From the NCBI RefSeq assembly GCF_042186555.1, contig NC_133329.1:186200206-186264205 (forward strand): a stretch of DNA of 64,000 nucleotides, written 5' to 3'. This DNA comes from Aquarana catesbeiana (lineage: Eukaryota > Chordata > Amphibia > Anura > Ranidae). Under the pieces are notes generated by a model. That model was given only the letters and a program-made list of their open reading frames with translations, had not been told where the DNA came from and made no database searches. A program made the translations under genes and the position numbers. Positions 1 to 11,742 of this stretch are shown one piece after another (within the stretch, counting starts at the first letter, position 1; every line of letters starts with the position of its first letter).

Positions 1-1548
1 ACATCACCCACACTTCTAACCACTTGAAGACAAAGCCCTTTCTGACACTTATTGTTTACATAAAAAAATAATTTTTTTTTGCAAGAAAATTACTTTGAAC
101 CCCCAAACATTATATATTTTTTTTAAAGCAAATGCCCTACAGATTAAAATGGTGGGTGTTTCATTTTTTTTTTTCACACAGTATTTGCGCAGCGATTTTT
201 CAAACGCATTTTTTGGGGAAAAAACACACTTTTTTACATTTTAATGCACTAAAACACACTATATTGCCCAAATGTTTGATGAAATAAAAAAGATGATCTT
301 AGGCCGAGTACATGGATACCAAACATGACATGCTTTAAAATTGCGCACAAACGTGCAGTGGCGACAAACTAAATACATTTTTAAAAGCCTTTAAAAGCCT
401 TTACAGGTTACCACTTTAGATTTACAGAGGAGGTCTACTGCTAAACTTACTGCCCTCGATCTGACCTTCGCGGCGATACCTCACATGCATGGGGCAATTG
501 CTGTTTACATTTGACACCAGACCGACGCTTGCGTTCGCCTTAGCGCGAGAGCAGGGGGGACAGGGGTGCTTTTTTTTTTTTTTTTTTTTTTCTTTATTAT
601 TATTATTTTTTTATCTTATTTTTAAACTGTTCCTTTCATTTTTTTTTTTTTTTTAATCATTTTTATTGTTATCTCAGGGAATGTAAATATCCCCTATCAT
701 AGCAATAGGTAGTGACAGGTACTCTTTTTTGCAAAAATTGGGGTCTATTAGACCCTAGATTTCTCCTCTGCCCTCAAAGCATCTGACCACACCAAGATCG
801 GTGTGATAAAATGCTTTCCCAATTTCCCAATGGCGCTGTTTACATCCGGCGAAATCTAAGTCATAAAATGCTCGTAGCTTCCGGTTTCTTAGGCCATAGA
901 GATGTTTGGAGCCACTCTGGTCTCTGATCAGCTCTATGGTCAGCTGGCTGAATCACCGGCTGCATTTTCAGGTTCCCTGTTGAGACAGGAGAGCCAGAGA
1001 AAAACACGGAAGACGTTGGGGGGGGGAGGGGCATTCCCTCCCACTGCTTGTAAAAGCAGTCTAGAGGCTAATTAGCCGCTAGGATTGCTTTTACATGAAA
1101 GCCGACCGCTGGCTGAAAAGAATGATACCAAGATGATACCTAAACCTGCAGGCATCATTCTGGTATAACCACTCAAAGTCGTGAATGGCGTACCTGAAGA
1201 CAAAAAAATGGTTAACAATAAAGCACAGTAAACGGTAAGGTATAAAAAATTGCATACCTGAAAAGCAAACATGATAAAACATAATAACAATAAAACATTG
1301 CAGAATATAATACAGTAAAAAAGAACAGAACAATAGAGAGAGAGAATAGAGAGAGAAAGAACAATAAAACGACAACTATTTTTTTTTTATTTTATATTTT
1401 TGTATGTGTTTTTTTTTTTTTTTACACTTTTTTTTGTAACTAACTTTTATAACTGTAACCGGTTCCAGGTTCGGGTCTCTCAAAATGCGATGGCATTTTG
1501 GGAGACCCTGTGAAAGTGTGCCTAGTCTGTGCAATGCTGTACCCTACG

Positions 1549-1938
1549 CTAATACTCAACTAGTGTATGGTAGCGTTCAAAACATTCACCAATGCAAAGA
1601 CCAGGATTGTCAGGACAGGAGGGACAATAATAGCGGGTGTCACGTCTATATCCGCGCTTGCTGCAGACACGACATCTTTTTTGGGGGGTTCGTTGGGTAG
1701 GGGTACTCGGGAGGACATAAAGAAAATGCCTCTCATGCAGCCGACTGCATTTGGTTGGGGATGTGAATGGGGGAAGTACGGGCGCTGCAGAAGTGGTGGG
1801 TTCCCAATTAGGATTGGCGAATGCAGCAGGAAGGGCACTATGGGCACGACGGGCCTGTGTTCGTCTTCTTGGTGGCAGCGGGACACTACTTGTGCTTGCC
1901 ACCTCACCAGCTTGAACTGCACTTATGGGACTCGCCAC
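1549..1938 (-). pseudogene. piggyBac transposase remnant, internal deletion
   Basis: The minus-strand frame of 129 codons joins two parts of the transposase found at 52279-54246. Residues 1-60 match its Ala/Pro/Arg-rich N-terminal region (PLPPRRRTQARRAHSALPAA). Residues 65-129 match the C-terminal tail with the cysteine-rich finger (CRVCSKRG, YYCPSC, CIGECF) typical of the piggyBac family. The whole DDD catalytic core between them is missing. The stop codon lies directly after the cysteine domain, as in copy 2, so the tail end is natural. It could encode a small finger protein, but nothing indicates expression; an internally deleted pseudogene is most likely. Confidence 0.75.
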
Positions 1939-1993
1939 GTCACCAAGTGTTACTGCAGTGCTGGTTTGACTACGACCGGGGTGTACTAGGCCG

Positions 1994-3065
1994 CTGGTGC
2001 TTGCCAGTTCACCAAAACGCTACCAAAAAAACTGTTAGCGATCGCAAGGATCAGGCCTGACTCTGCGAACGCTGCAGTTATGCGTTTAGTGTTTTGTAAG
2101 TGACAGTGATCGATCGATACTGCACTTGGGTGGGCTGGGCTGGGCCGGGCGGAGGGGCAAAACGCAGGTGCTAGCAGGTATCTGGGCTGATCCCGCTAAC
2201 ACTGCGTTTGTGGGAACCCTAAACTGCTGGGGACGCTAGTATAGATCTGATCAGATCAGATATTGATCCGATCAGATACTATACCACTAAGGGAGGCGTA
2301 TGCTGCGTGCGTGGGTGTTAGCGGTACTGGCGCTAACCTGACGCTGCCTGGGGCTGGTGCTTGCCAGTTCACCAAAACGCTACCAGAAAAACTGTTAGCG
2401 ATCGCAGGGATCAGGCCTGACTCTGCGAACGCTGCAGTTATGTGTTTAGTGTTTTGTAAGTGTCAGTGATCGATCGATACTGCACTTGGGTGGGCTGGGC
2501 TGGGCCGGGCGGAGGGGCAAAACGCAGGTGCTAGCAGGTATCTGGGCTGATCCCGCTAACACTGCGTTTGTGGGAACCCTAAACTGCTGGGGACGCTAGT
2601 ATAGATCTGATCAGATCAGATATTGATCCGATCAGATACTATACCACTAAGGGAGGTGTACGGTGCGTGCGTGGGTGTTAGCGGTACTGGCGCTAATCTG
2701 ACGCTGCCTGGGGCTGGTGCTTGCCAGTTCACCAAAACGCTACCAAAAAAACTGTTAGCGATCGCAGGGATCAGGCCTGACTATGCGAACGCTGCAGTTA
2801 TGCGTTTAGTGTTTTGTAAGTGACAGTGATCGATCGATACTGCACTTGGGTGGGCCGGGCAGAGGGGCAAAACGCAGGTGCTAGCGGGTATCTGGGCTGA
2901 TCCCGCTAACACTGCGTTTTCGGGAACCCTAAACTGCTGGGGACGCTAGTATAGATCTGATCGGATCAGATATTGATCCGTACAGATACTATACCACTAA
3001 GGGAGGCGTATGCTGCGTGCGAGGGTGTTAGCGGTACTGGCGCTAATCTGACGCTGCCTGGGGCG
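1994..3065. repeat. 360-bp tandem repeat, three units, in piggyBac copy 1
   Basis: Units start at about 1994, 2354 and 2714 with gctggtgcttgccagttcac and differ by only a few bases. Each contains gatcgatcgatactgcactt and a gatctgatc-rich stretch. Copy 2 has only one equivalent unit (about 54280-54620), so the expansion is specific to this copy. Short reading frames here repeat with the unit and are not genes. Confidence 0.85.
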
Positions 3066-3960
3066 ACGCATATCACCACCGGGCGATCAGGGGGCTAAAC
3101 CTTTATTCGGTAATAAACGGCGGGTGCCCTGACACTATAAAAAATAAACAAACTAACCAGCGTCACCCGTAACACTTATATGGTGATCAGTGGTGAAAGG
3201 GTTAACTAGGGGGCAATCAAGGGGTTAAAACATTTATTAGATAGTATATGGGGGTCCCTGTCGCTATAAAACGCTGACGGCGAACCTAAATATTTACGTC
3301 TCTAACTAGCGTCACCAGCGACACTAATACAGCGATCAGAAAAATGATCGCTTAGTGACACTGGTGACAGGGGGTGATCAAGGGGTTAAAACTTTATTAG
3401 GGGGGGTTAGGGGGGTATCCTAGACCTAAAGGGGGGTAATATTCACTGCCCTAACACTGTAACTGTCACAAACTGACATTATGCAGTAATCAGAAAAAAA
3501 AAAAAAAAATACTGCTAATGTCAGTTTGTGACGGGGGGGGGGGGGGTGATTGGGGGGGGATCGGGGGGCGATCGGGGGGGGATCGGGGGTGTAAGGTATG
3601 CCTGGCATGTTCTACTGTGTGTGTTTGTGTTGTGTGCACTTACATGTCTTCTCTCCTCGGCGCTGGGACGGAAACTGCCAGACCGAGGAGAGATGACATC
3701 ACATCCTCTGCCTGTGTGAAACTATACACAGGCAGAGGAGGATTCCCATTGGCTGGGAGCGATCGCGAGGGGGGGGCCACGATCGGATGGTCTCCCCCTC
3801 GCCTCCCGACGCTCCCAGTCAGATGCCGACCGCCGATGGCACCGGGGGGGGGTCCGATGGGACCCCCCGCCCGCGGGAGGCAGATCACGTACAGGTACGT
3901 GATTCTGCCTGCCCGTGCCATTCTGCCGACGTATATATACGTTAGGCGGTCGGCAAGTGG

Positions 3961-3964
3961 TTAA
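3961..3964. other. TTAA at right end of piggyBac copy 1
   Basis: TTAA directly follows CAAGTGG; its partner at the left end lies outside the window. Confidence 0.75.
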
Positions 3965-4797
3965 ATAACGAACCTAAACTAAACTAAACTAATTTTTTCA
4001 TCCTGCACATGTCTAATTAGCACAGAAAGTAAAAGCAGCCCAGTAAACTCCATCTTTCCTTTGTTCAGTCTCTTCACCCATGAAATAACAGGAGGTCTAC
4101 AGGATGTGATGTAATGGGGTGGGATTGTAATCTAATGCTAACGCTTCCAAAGTCCATCAAAAACGATAGCGCAGTGCGTTCATTTTAGCGCTAATACGGT
4201 AAAAGCACGTCTAAATATGCGGCAATAGCTAGGTGTTTTTTAGGCGTTTTTTAAAAGCTTCAGTGTGAAAGTGCCCATAGTGTTACAAGGAAGTAATGTC
4301 ATGATTTCTGTCATTGCTAGTAGAATGCACAAAATCTCCTCTAATGTGTGAACAGCAGGGCATCCACTAATGGCACATGTAATAATGCATTTGAACTTTG
4401 GCTGAATTGAATTGAATGTGAATTCACTAATGTGAAGGATTTTAATTCCTGCTGGGAAATAAATTTGGAGACAGATAGCTGCCTAATGTTGGAGAATACC
4501 TTAATGCCCGTAGACAACACCTGTTGTCTACGGGCAGATACCTTTCAACAATATTTTTTGATTTTTATTAAACTCAGCGCTGTAAGGAGTGGAGAACACA
4601 GGGATAATATAAGATCTAAAAGTATTTTTCTTAACCTCTACACACAAAGTGATTCCACATCAATTTGGCTTCTTTATCAAAACTGGTATCATAGCATAAC
4701 CTATGGAGTCATGATAATTGGCTGACTGGGATGCTCTGAGCACTGTATTGCCAGCTGTCAGCTTTCAGTAAAGTCAAGATATAACCCAAATGGACAG
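3965..4797. other. Flanking DNA without recognised gene
   Basis: AT-rich sequence between the piggyBac end and the hAT duplication. It begins with a short (ctaaa)n-like run near 3972-3990, and 4140-4280 resembles a diverged interspersed repeat. The 97-codon frame here shows no domain and is not supported as a gene. Confidence 0.5.
4505..4536. repeat. Perfect 15-bp inverted repeat with 2-nt spacer
   Basis: tgcccgtagacaaca, cc, then its exact reverse complement. Confidence 0.9.
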
Positions 4798-4805
4798 GTT
4801 CACAG
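4798..4805. other. 8-bp target duplication, left, hAT-1
   Basis: gttcacag lies directly before TAGGGATGAGC; an identical copy is at 26233-26240. An 8-bp duplication is the hAT superfamily hallmark. Confidence 0.93.
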
Positions 4806-5254
4806 TAGGGATGAGCTTCGAGTTTGAGTCAAACCCATGTTCGACTCAAACATCACCTGTTCGACCGTTCCTCGAATTGCGAACGTTATGGGCCATTTGC
4901 ACCAAATTCGAGTGGCGCATCATGGCCCATAATTCACTGCGGCATCGCAGTGCATTGCTGGCTGATGATTGGCCAAGCATGCACTATGACCCGCATGCTT
5001 GGCCAATCACAGGGCCATCTGTACAGAGAGCCGTAATTGGCCAAAGCTAGGGTGGCTTTGGCCAATTATGGCTCAGGGGGATTAGTACAAGCCCCACACT
5101 ATATAAGGCCACCTGCGTGGTGGCCTTGTGTAGTGTGTTGCGGCGGCGGAGCAATAGACAGAGAGACAGTGTCATTTGATTTAAATTAGATAGAGTAGGC
5201 AGGCGAGTTAGCTGCACTCACAGTGTCTTGTGTATATATATGCATCCTAGGTGT

Positions 5255-5301
<47 letters not shown>

Positions 5302-5369
5302 TGTGTTCAGTTTAGCTAGATCCGTTCCTGTTATTCTCTTCCTATTGACAGGCAGGCAGGTGTTTTTAC

Positions 5370-7905
5370 AGTATTTACAGCTACCTGAAGAAAATTGCTG
5401 TTGTTCTACTGATACTATTACTAACACAGGCAGGCAGCTACAGTATTTATAGTTAGTGTACTGTGTCCTCTGCACAGTGTGCACCTAAAGCTACCTGAAG
5501 AAAATTGCTGTTGTTCTTCTGATCCTTTTAGCACCACAGGCAGGCAGCTGCAGTATTTACAGTTAGTGTAGTGCGTCCTCTGCACAGTGTGCACCTAAAG
5601 CTACCTGAAGACAATTTCTGTTGTTCTGATCCTATTAATACAACAGGCAGGTAGTTGCAGTATTTACAGTTAGTGTACTGTGTCCTATGCACAGTGTGCA
5701 CCTAAAGCTACCTGAAGAAAATTGGTGGTGTTCTTCTGATCCTATTAGTACCACAGGCAGGCAGCTGCAGTATTTACAGTTAGTGTAGTGCGTCCTCTGC
5801 ACAGTGTGCACCTAAAGCTACCTGAAGACTATTGCTGTTGTTCTGATCCTATTAATACAACAGGCAGGTAGCTGCAGTATTTACAGTTAGTGTAGTGCAT
5901 CCTCTGCACAGTGTGCACCTAAAGCTACCTGAAGACAATTGCTGTTGTTCTGATCCTATTAATACCAAAGGCAGGCAGCTGCAGTATTTACAGTTAGTGT
6001 AGTGCGTCCTCTGCACAGTGGGCACCTGAAGCTACCTGAAGACAATTGCTGTTGTTCTGATTCTATTATTACCACAGGCAGGCAGCTGCAGTATTTACAG
6101 TTAGTGTACTGTGTTCTCTGCACAGTGTGCACCTAAAGCTACCTGAAGAATATTGGTGGTGTTCTTCTGATCCTATTAGTACCACAGGCAGGCAGCTGCA
6201 GTATTTACAGTTAGTGTAGTGCGTCCTCTGCACAGTGTGCATCTAAAGCTACCTGAAGACAATCACTGGTGTTCTGATCCTATTAATACCACAGGCAGGC
6301 AGCTGCAGTATTTACAGTTAGTGTAGTGAGTTCTCTGCACAGTGTGCACCTAAAGCTACCTGAAGACAATTGCTGTTGTTCTGATCCTATTAATACCACA
6401 GGCAGGCAGCTGCAGTATTTATAGTTAGTGTAAAGCGTCCTCTGCACAGTGTGCACCTAAAGCTACCTGAAGACAATTGCTGTTGTTCTGATCCTATAAA
6501 TACCACAGGCAGGCAGCTGCAGTATTTACAGTTAGTGTAGTGCGTCCTCTGCACACTGTGCACCTAAAGATAACTAAAGACAATTGCTGGTGATCTGATT
6601 TTATTAATACCACAGGCAGGCAGCTGCAGTATTTACAGTTAGTGTACTGTGTCCTCTGCACAGTGTGCACCTAAAGCTACCTGATGAAAATTGGTGGAAT
6701 TCTTCTGATCCTATTAGTACCACAGGCAGCTGCAGTATTTACAGTTAGTGTAGTGCGTCCTCTGCACAGTGTGCACCTAAAGCTACCTGAAGACAATTGC
6801 TGTTGTTCTGATCTATAAATACCACAGGCAGGCAGCTGCGGGATTTACATTAAGTGTACTGTGTTCTCTGCACAGTGTGCACCTAAAGCTTCCTGAAGAC
6901 AATTGGTGGAGTTCTTCTGATCCTATTAGTACCACAGAAAGGCAGCTGCAGTATTTACAGTTAGTGTACCATGTCCTCTGCACAGTGTGCAGCTAAAGCT
7001 ACCTGAAGACAATTGCTGTTGTTCTGATCTTATTAATACCACAGGCAGGCAGCTGCAGTATTTACAGTTAGTGTACTGTGTCCTCTGCACAGTGTGCACC
7101 TAAAGCTACCTGAAGGAAATTGGTGGTGTTCTTCTGATCCTATTAGTACCACAGGCAGGCAGCTGAAGTATTTAAAGTTAGTGTAGTGCATCCTCTGCAC
7201 AGTGTGCACCTAAAGCAACCTGAAGACAATTGCTGTTGTTCTGATCCTATTAATACTACAGGAAGGCAGCTGCAGTATTTACAGTTAGTGTACTGTGTCC
7301 TCTGCATAGTGTGCACCTAAAGCTACCTGAAGAACATTGGTGGTGTTCTTCTGATCCTATTAGTACCACAGGCAGGCAGCTGCAGTATTTACAGTTAGTG
7401 TAGTGAGTCCTCTGCACAGTGTGCACCTAAAACTACCTGAAGACAATTGCTGGTGTTCTGATCTTATTAATACCACAGGCAGCAGCTGCAGTATTTACAG
7501 TTAGTGTAGTGCATCCTCTGCACAGTGTGCACCTAAAGCTACCTGAAGACAATTGCTGTTGTTCTGATCCTATTAATACCACAGGCAGGCAGCTGCAGTA
7601 TTTACAGTTAGTGTACTGTGTCCTCTGCATAGTGTGCACCTAAAGCTACCTGAAGACAATTGCTGTTATTCTAATCCTATTAATACCACAGGCAGTCAGC
7701 TGCAGTATTTACAGTTAGTGTACTGTGTCCTCTGCACAGTGTGCACCTAAAGCTACCTGAAGAAAATTGGTGGTGTTCTTCTGATCATATTAGTACCACA
7801 GGCAGGCATTTGCAGTATTTACAGTTAGTGTACTGTGTCCTCTGCACAGTGTGCACCTAAAGCTACCTGAAAACAATTGCTGTTGTTCTCATACTAATAA
7901 TACTA
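5370..7905. repeat. Minisatellite, about 23 units of ~108 bp, within hAT-1
   Basis: Each unit carries gtgcacctaaagctacctga, caattgctgttgttctgatc and ggcaggcagctgcagtattt. The gcacctaaag motif recurs at about 5480, 5590, 5700, 5810, 5918 and so on to 7852, with unit lengths of 102-110 bp. Two alternating unit types are visible, one with ttgctgttgttctgatc and one with ttggtggtgttcttctgatc, so expansion probably copied pairs. Open frames here are repeat shadows. Confidence 0.95.
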
Positions 7906-7994
7906 CAGGCAGGCAGCTGATTCTGCTAGCTGCAGTATCAGTATATATATACATCCCAGCTTTGTGCAGCTACATCTCACTGCAGGCCATTAGT

Positions 7995-9608
7995 ATGTTT
8001 GGAAGTCCAACAAGGAGAGGCAGACAGTCACAAGCCAATAAAGGAGGGCAAGCAGGCTCTGTGTCTAGAGGCAACAGTGCTGGTCGTGGACACGGTGCAT
8101 CCTCATCAGCACGTGACCGTGGGACACACTTGTCCTTTTATTCGGCAGCTGGCCATGTTAAGCCGCAACATGCCAAAGACTTGGTAGAGTGGATGACCAA
8201 GCCGTCCTCATCCTACTCATCCCCTCTCACCCAGGCTCAGGTTACTTTGTCTGGCAAAGCAGCTGCCAATGCAGCCTCTTCCCTCAGCTCAATGACATGA
8301 GTCACTCCTTCCCTTGTCCCACCATGTCCTCCTGAGTCCCCCGAACTGTTTCACCACAGTGTTGGGTACATGCTCTGAGGATTCCCAGCATTTTGAAGGC
8401 TCCGATGATGGTACCCAGCTAGAGAAAGGCAGTAACATGAGCCCAGAGAGAGGGGGTGCCCAAGAAGGACAGCAATCTGGCAGTCATGTTACCCCAGCTG
8501 CAGCATACTGCCAGCTTTGCTCCGGTGATGAGGAGGGAGGGGATGATGAGGTCACTGACTCCACGTGGGTGCCTAATAGGAGAGTGGAGGAGGAGGAGGC
8601 ACATCACCAATGAGGCAGGATGCCCTCCAGTGGCCAGCTTAAGGGCAGCACACCGACTGCATCACACCGCAGAGCTCCGCATGTGCAGGGCGCTGCTGTC
8701 TCTGCGCGTTATTCCAAAAGTTCTTTGGTGTGGGCCTTTTTTGAGACGAGTGCATCAGATCCCAACGCTGCTATTTGCAACATATGTCTCAAGCATATCT
8801 CGTGTTGTCAAAACATCAACCGCTTGGGCACCACATGCTTGACCAGACATATGTCGACCTGCCATGCAGTTCGTTGGCAAGCGTACCTAAAATACTCACA
8901 CCAGAGAACAAAGCGGACCTCTCCTTGCTCCTCATCAGCTGGGATCTTCAACCCCACTATACCTTCAGTCCTCTCTGAAACCTGCACTGAGAGGAATGAA
9001 CGTGTAGAATTAGGTGTGTCACAGCCAAGTACTTGCGAGCAATCTGCTATCAGTACACTGACATCAGATTGTACCAGGCAAATTTCCCTGCCCCAGCTGC
9101 TGCACCACCAAAAGAAGTTCGCTTCCAGCCATACACATGCCCAGCAGTTGAATGCTAGCTTGGCTAAATTGCTAGCACTGCAACTGCTGCTTTTTCAGTT
9201 GGTAGACTCTTCTCCCTTCCGTGAGTTTGTGGAATGTGGGGTTCCTCAGTGGCAGGTTCCCAAACGCCACTTTTTCTTACAGATGGCGATTCCGGCTCTC
9301 TACCAGCATGTGGAAGGCAATGTCTTGGCCTTGCTGGACTGGGTGGTCAGCGGTAAGGTGCATATTACTGCTGGCTCATGGTCCAGCAGGCATGGACAGG
9401 GACGTTATCTATCTTTCACCATGCACTGGGTGACTCTTCTGGCAGCTGGAAAGGATGTAGGACAGGGTGTAGTAGTGTTGGAGGTTGTTCCGCCACCACG
9501 CCTCCAAAATTCTACTAGTGATGATTCTGCCACACCTCTCTCCTCCAACCCCTCCTTTTCTTCTTCCTCCATGGCCTCTTCCTGTGCTGATTTGTCCTCA
9601 GAACCAGT
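7995..9608 (+). pseudogene. hAT transposase, N-terminal part (BED finger), broken
   Basis: The first frame starts at the ATG at 7995 (MFGSPTRRGRQSQ), rich in Gly/Ser/Arg. The frame changes near 8300 and there is an in-frame stop at 8611-8613, after an acidic stretch. From 8620 a long open frame holds a BED zinc finger: a Trp-Ala-Phe-Phe segment, CNIC, then HMSTCH (about residues 37-85 of that frame). It continues into the hAT region (CGVPQWQVPKRHFF, HITAGSWSS). Coding stops at the PLE duplication (9609-9622); the last codons of the open frame are PLE sequence. The rest of the transposase resumes at 22682. In an intact hAT this protein binds the subterminal repeats and catalyses cut-and-paste transposition. 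Here it is a decayed copy. Confidence 0.85.
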
Positions 9609-9622
9609 GGTGCTCTGTAGGT
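9609..9622. other. 14-bp target duplication, left, PLE array A1
   Basis: ggtgctctgtaggt is repeated exactly at 22682-22695. The hAT reading frame (VVLC then RCS...) is continuous if one copy and the intervening DNA are removed. Confidence 0.9.
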
Positions 9623-9905
9623 ACAAAGAGAGTAGTAGATTGGGCTTTGGACTTTCTGGGCACAATAATCACTATATATGATTGTATTAAAAATATGATT
9701 TATTGAAAATTATTAAAAAACAAGAGTAAAAAGGACAGAGCCAGAAATCAGTTCATAGCAATACAATTTACAGTTATGCACTCCATACATAGCTGTACAA
9801 TAGAAATAAATCATATAAAAATTGGGGATACCAATCCTTAATCCATGTAGTTATATTGTAGTACACTGGGAGCTATGCAATGATAACAATCGATGTCTAT
9901 AGCTT

Positions 9906-9943
9906 GCTCAACATGTTGCACGCCAAAGCGCTTCTTCAGGAGC
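9906..9943 (-). ncRNA. Hammerhead-like motif in inverted PLE segment
   Basis: The minus strand reads GCTC, CTGAAGA, A, GCGC-TTTG-GCGT, GCA, ACATGT, T, GAGC: the same arrangement as at 16331-16368. See that entry for interpretation. Confidence 0.5.
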
Positions 9944-11277
9944 ACAGAACAGATTACTGAAACATATAAAACATCCAATAAGTATAGCTTTAGTGAACTC
10001 ACTATAAAAAGACTATAGCCAGATAATAAACATATTGTGAACTTGGTGTCATTGCCACCGGGACCCATCAGATGATGCCATTCCCATAAAGCCCAAGTAA
10101 CATTCAAACACTATGGGAACGTGTGTAACATGATAGTAATAAGTATCATGGTTCATAGAGAGGAAAAAAGGTATGGCTGCCAGTAGAAAATTAGAAGGGG
10201 GGAGGGAAGAGGGAGGGAGAAAGGGAGGGGAAAAGGAGGGGGAAGGGAGGAAAGAGGGGAAGGGAAGGGAGAAGGGGAAGGAAAAAGGAGGGAAGGGGGA
10301 AAGAAAGGGGATTGGGAAAAAAAAAAGGAAGACAAAAGAAAGATATCAAAGTGCCTATAAGTGCCAGTTCATATGAGATAAATAGAAAAATAATACACTG
10401 GTATGAAAAGGGGGATGGGCTATTATGAAAATCCCATTCCAAATAGGTGACCAAATGTGTGTCTATATAGAGATATATATATACCATCTCCATGATTTTC
10501 TAGTTGTACTACTACTATTTATAGCTAATGGGATCAATAGTTATTTTTGTATACCTGCGGTATTACTGAAACAATATTAAATTATTTGTAACTATTGGGA
10601 CCAATAGTTATTTTTATATACCTGCGGTATTACTGAAACAATATTACAGTATCTAGTATTGATAAGGTATTTTCAAAATTGATTTAATCTGTATGACATG
10701 AAAATTATTTTTAAATAAATTCTGGATACTAAGTATACAGTCAGTTAGCTATCAATATAGAAAAGGTACATTTCACTTACCATTATCATATTAGTAAAAT
10801 AAAAAATATCTATGAACCGCAGGGATAAAAAGACTTTTTATGTCTTCACTCTATGTCTTTGCATACAGCAGTGTGTTCCTGGAAGTATAAATTATAGCCA
10901 ACAAAACTGTTACACCGGCCAGACAGCGGAAAAACGATATGTCAAGCTTCTGATAAGTATCGCCAGTATATGGTGTTAGGGAATTGGTCGGTATCCAAAT
11001 CGTTGGGCTGTAGCACTGAGAGGACAGTTCCATAGAAAGAGATAATGATAAACTGAAGGAAAAGTGTCAGAACAGCATGTTGTATTATACAGCCTAACCA
11101 CGATAGAGCCAGTATCTTCTATTGTGCAATAGCATACCTGTTAGTAGTTCAAGATAGAACACCTGTAGCCAGGGAGGACGTCCACCCAGCCGCTCGGGTA
11201 GAGAGCGACTGGCAGTCTGGCGCGTGGATAGAGAGACGTAACCGACGTCTCTTGTACACACACCCCGCTTGTAGTCA

Positions 11278-11304
11278 CCAATCAGCGGGGCTGATGTGAC
11301 GTCA
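11278..11304 (-). promoter_or_regulatory. Candidate PLE promoter elements (CRE-like and CCAAT), inverted copy
   Basis: ccaat at 11278-11282 and the palindrome tgacgtca at 11297-11304 correspond to the block at 20915-20941. If active, it would point left, out of the array and antisense to the hAT transposase. Confidence 0.45.
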
Positions 11305-11402
11305 TCCGAGCCAGCCGCCGGGTGCCTACCGCGCATGTCCCAGCTCGCAGCGTCGGCAAGGAAACCGCCAACTCACGAGACAGGGAGAGAGCGGTTGCAA
11401 CC

Positions 11403-11742
11403 CAATACCTGAGATTGCGCCGTAATTGCACTCATTTAGAGGAATTTAAATCTCAAGTGGATTCGCTCCGCGTCAGGTTACTGGCGAGGGGCTACACTAA
11501 AACGTTACTACGTAGCGCCTACAACAAAGCTTTACGTCAGTCGAGAAGTTCCTTATTATACAAGAAGAAATCAACCATTACCAATCCCCCGGTGAGATTC
11601 ATTACAAGATTCTCGCAACAACATGAGCAATTACGTGGCATTCTAAGTAATCATTGGTCGATCCTCCAAGAGGACCCCATTATTCAAAGATATATTGATC
11701 CCTGCCTGCAGATTACCTTTAGACGGGCCAGATCCTTGGGTG
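11403..11742 (+). pseudogene. PLE ORF2 fragment (RT/endonuclease linker)
   Basis: It begins in frame at QYLRLRRNCTHLEEF and matches residues about 507-620 of the ORF2 at 18069-20414. Near 11742 it jumps to sequence equivalent to about 21004, deleting the cysteine cluster, the GIY-YIG domain and the promoter block. The two edges share the short homology gctctctacc, suggesting microhomology-mediated deletion or template jumping. The open frame of 162 codons covering it is a chimera of inverted, coding and non-coding PLE sequence, not a gene. Confidence 0.8.

Larger units (their letters stand above)
1..3960 (-). mobile_element. piggyBac-type DNA transposon, copy 1 (left end outside window)
   Basis: The right end reads CAAGTGG immediately followed by TTAA, the piggyBac target. 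Nearly the whole segment aligns in order with 50413-55547 (copy 2): AT-rich subterminal block, poly-T tracts, transposase remnant on the minus strand, then the GC-rich right subterminal region. The same junction (ttctaaccacttgaag) is seen at 14-29 and 50427-50442, and the bases left of it also match, so the window begins inside a larger element. Base composition switches from AT-rich (1-1480) to GC-rich (3500-3960). The coding part is internally deleted, so it could move only with transposase supplied from elsewhere. Confidence 0.85.
9623..11402 (-). repeat. Inverted 3'-end segment of PLE-A1
   Basis: On the minus strand this reproduces the 3' region of the full unit, including the C/T tract (seen as a purine tract at 10195-10340), the hammerhead-like motif and the promoter-like block. 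It lacks the last ~75 nt of the unit at its outer end. It keeps about 65 bp around 11310-11375 that the full unit lacks. At about 11403 it switches directly into plus-strand RT sequence. Confidence 0.88.

Noticed and set aside
2263..2823. Repeated small reading frames (68 and 66 codons)
   Set aside because: They arise from the 360-bp tandem repeat in piggyBac DNA; no domain, and they repeat with the unit.
3518..3964. 148-codon frame and overlapping frames on both strands
   Set aside because: GC-rich piggyBac right arm with G-runs; low-complexity translation in several frames at once.
5228..5484. Ile/Tyr-repeat reading frames
   Set aside because: They translate the TA microsatellite at about 5253-5299.
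10153..10493. Pro/Ser/Phe- or Gly/Lys-rich reading frames
   Set aside because: Translations of the C/T tract in the inverted PLE segment; the same occurs at 12264-12538, 21718-22073, 36014-36555 and 42157-42715.
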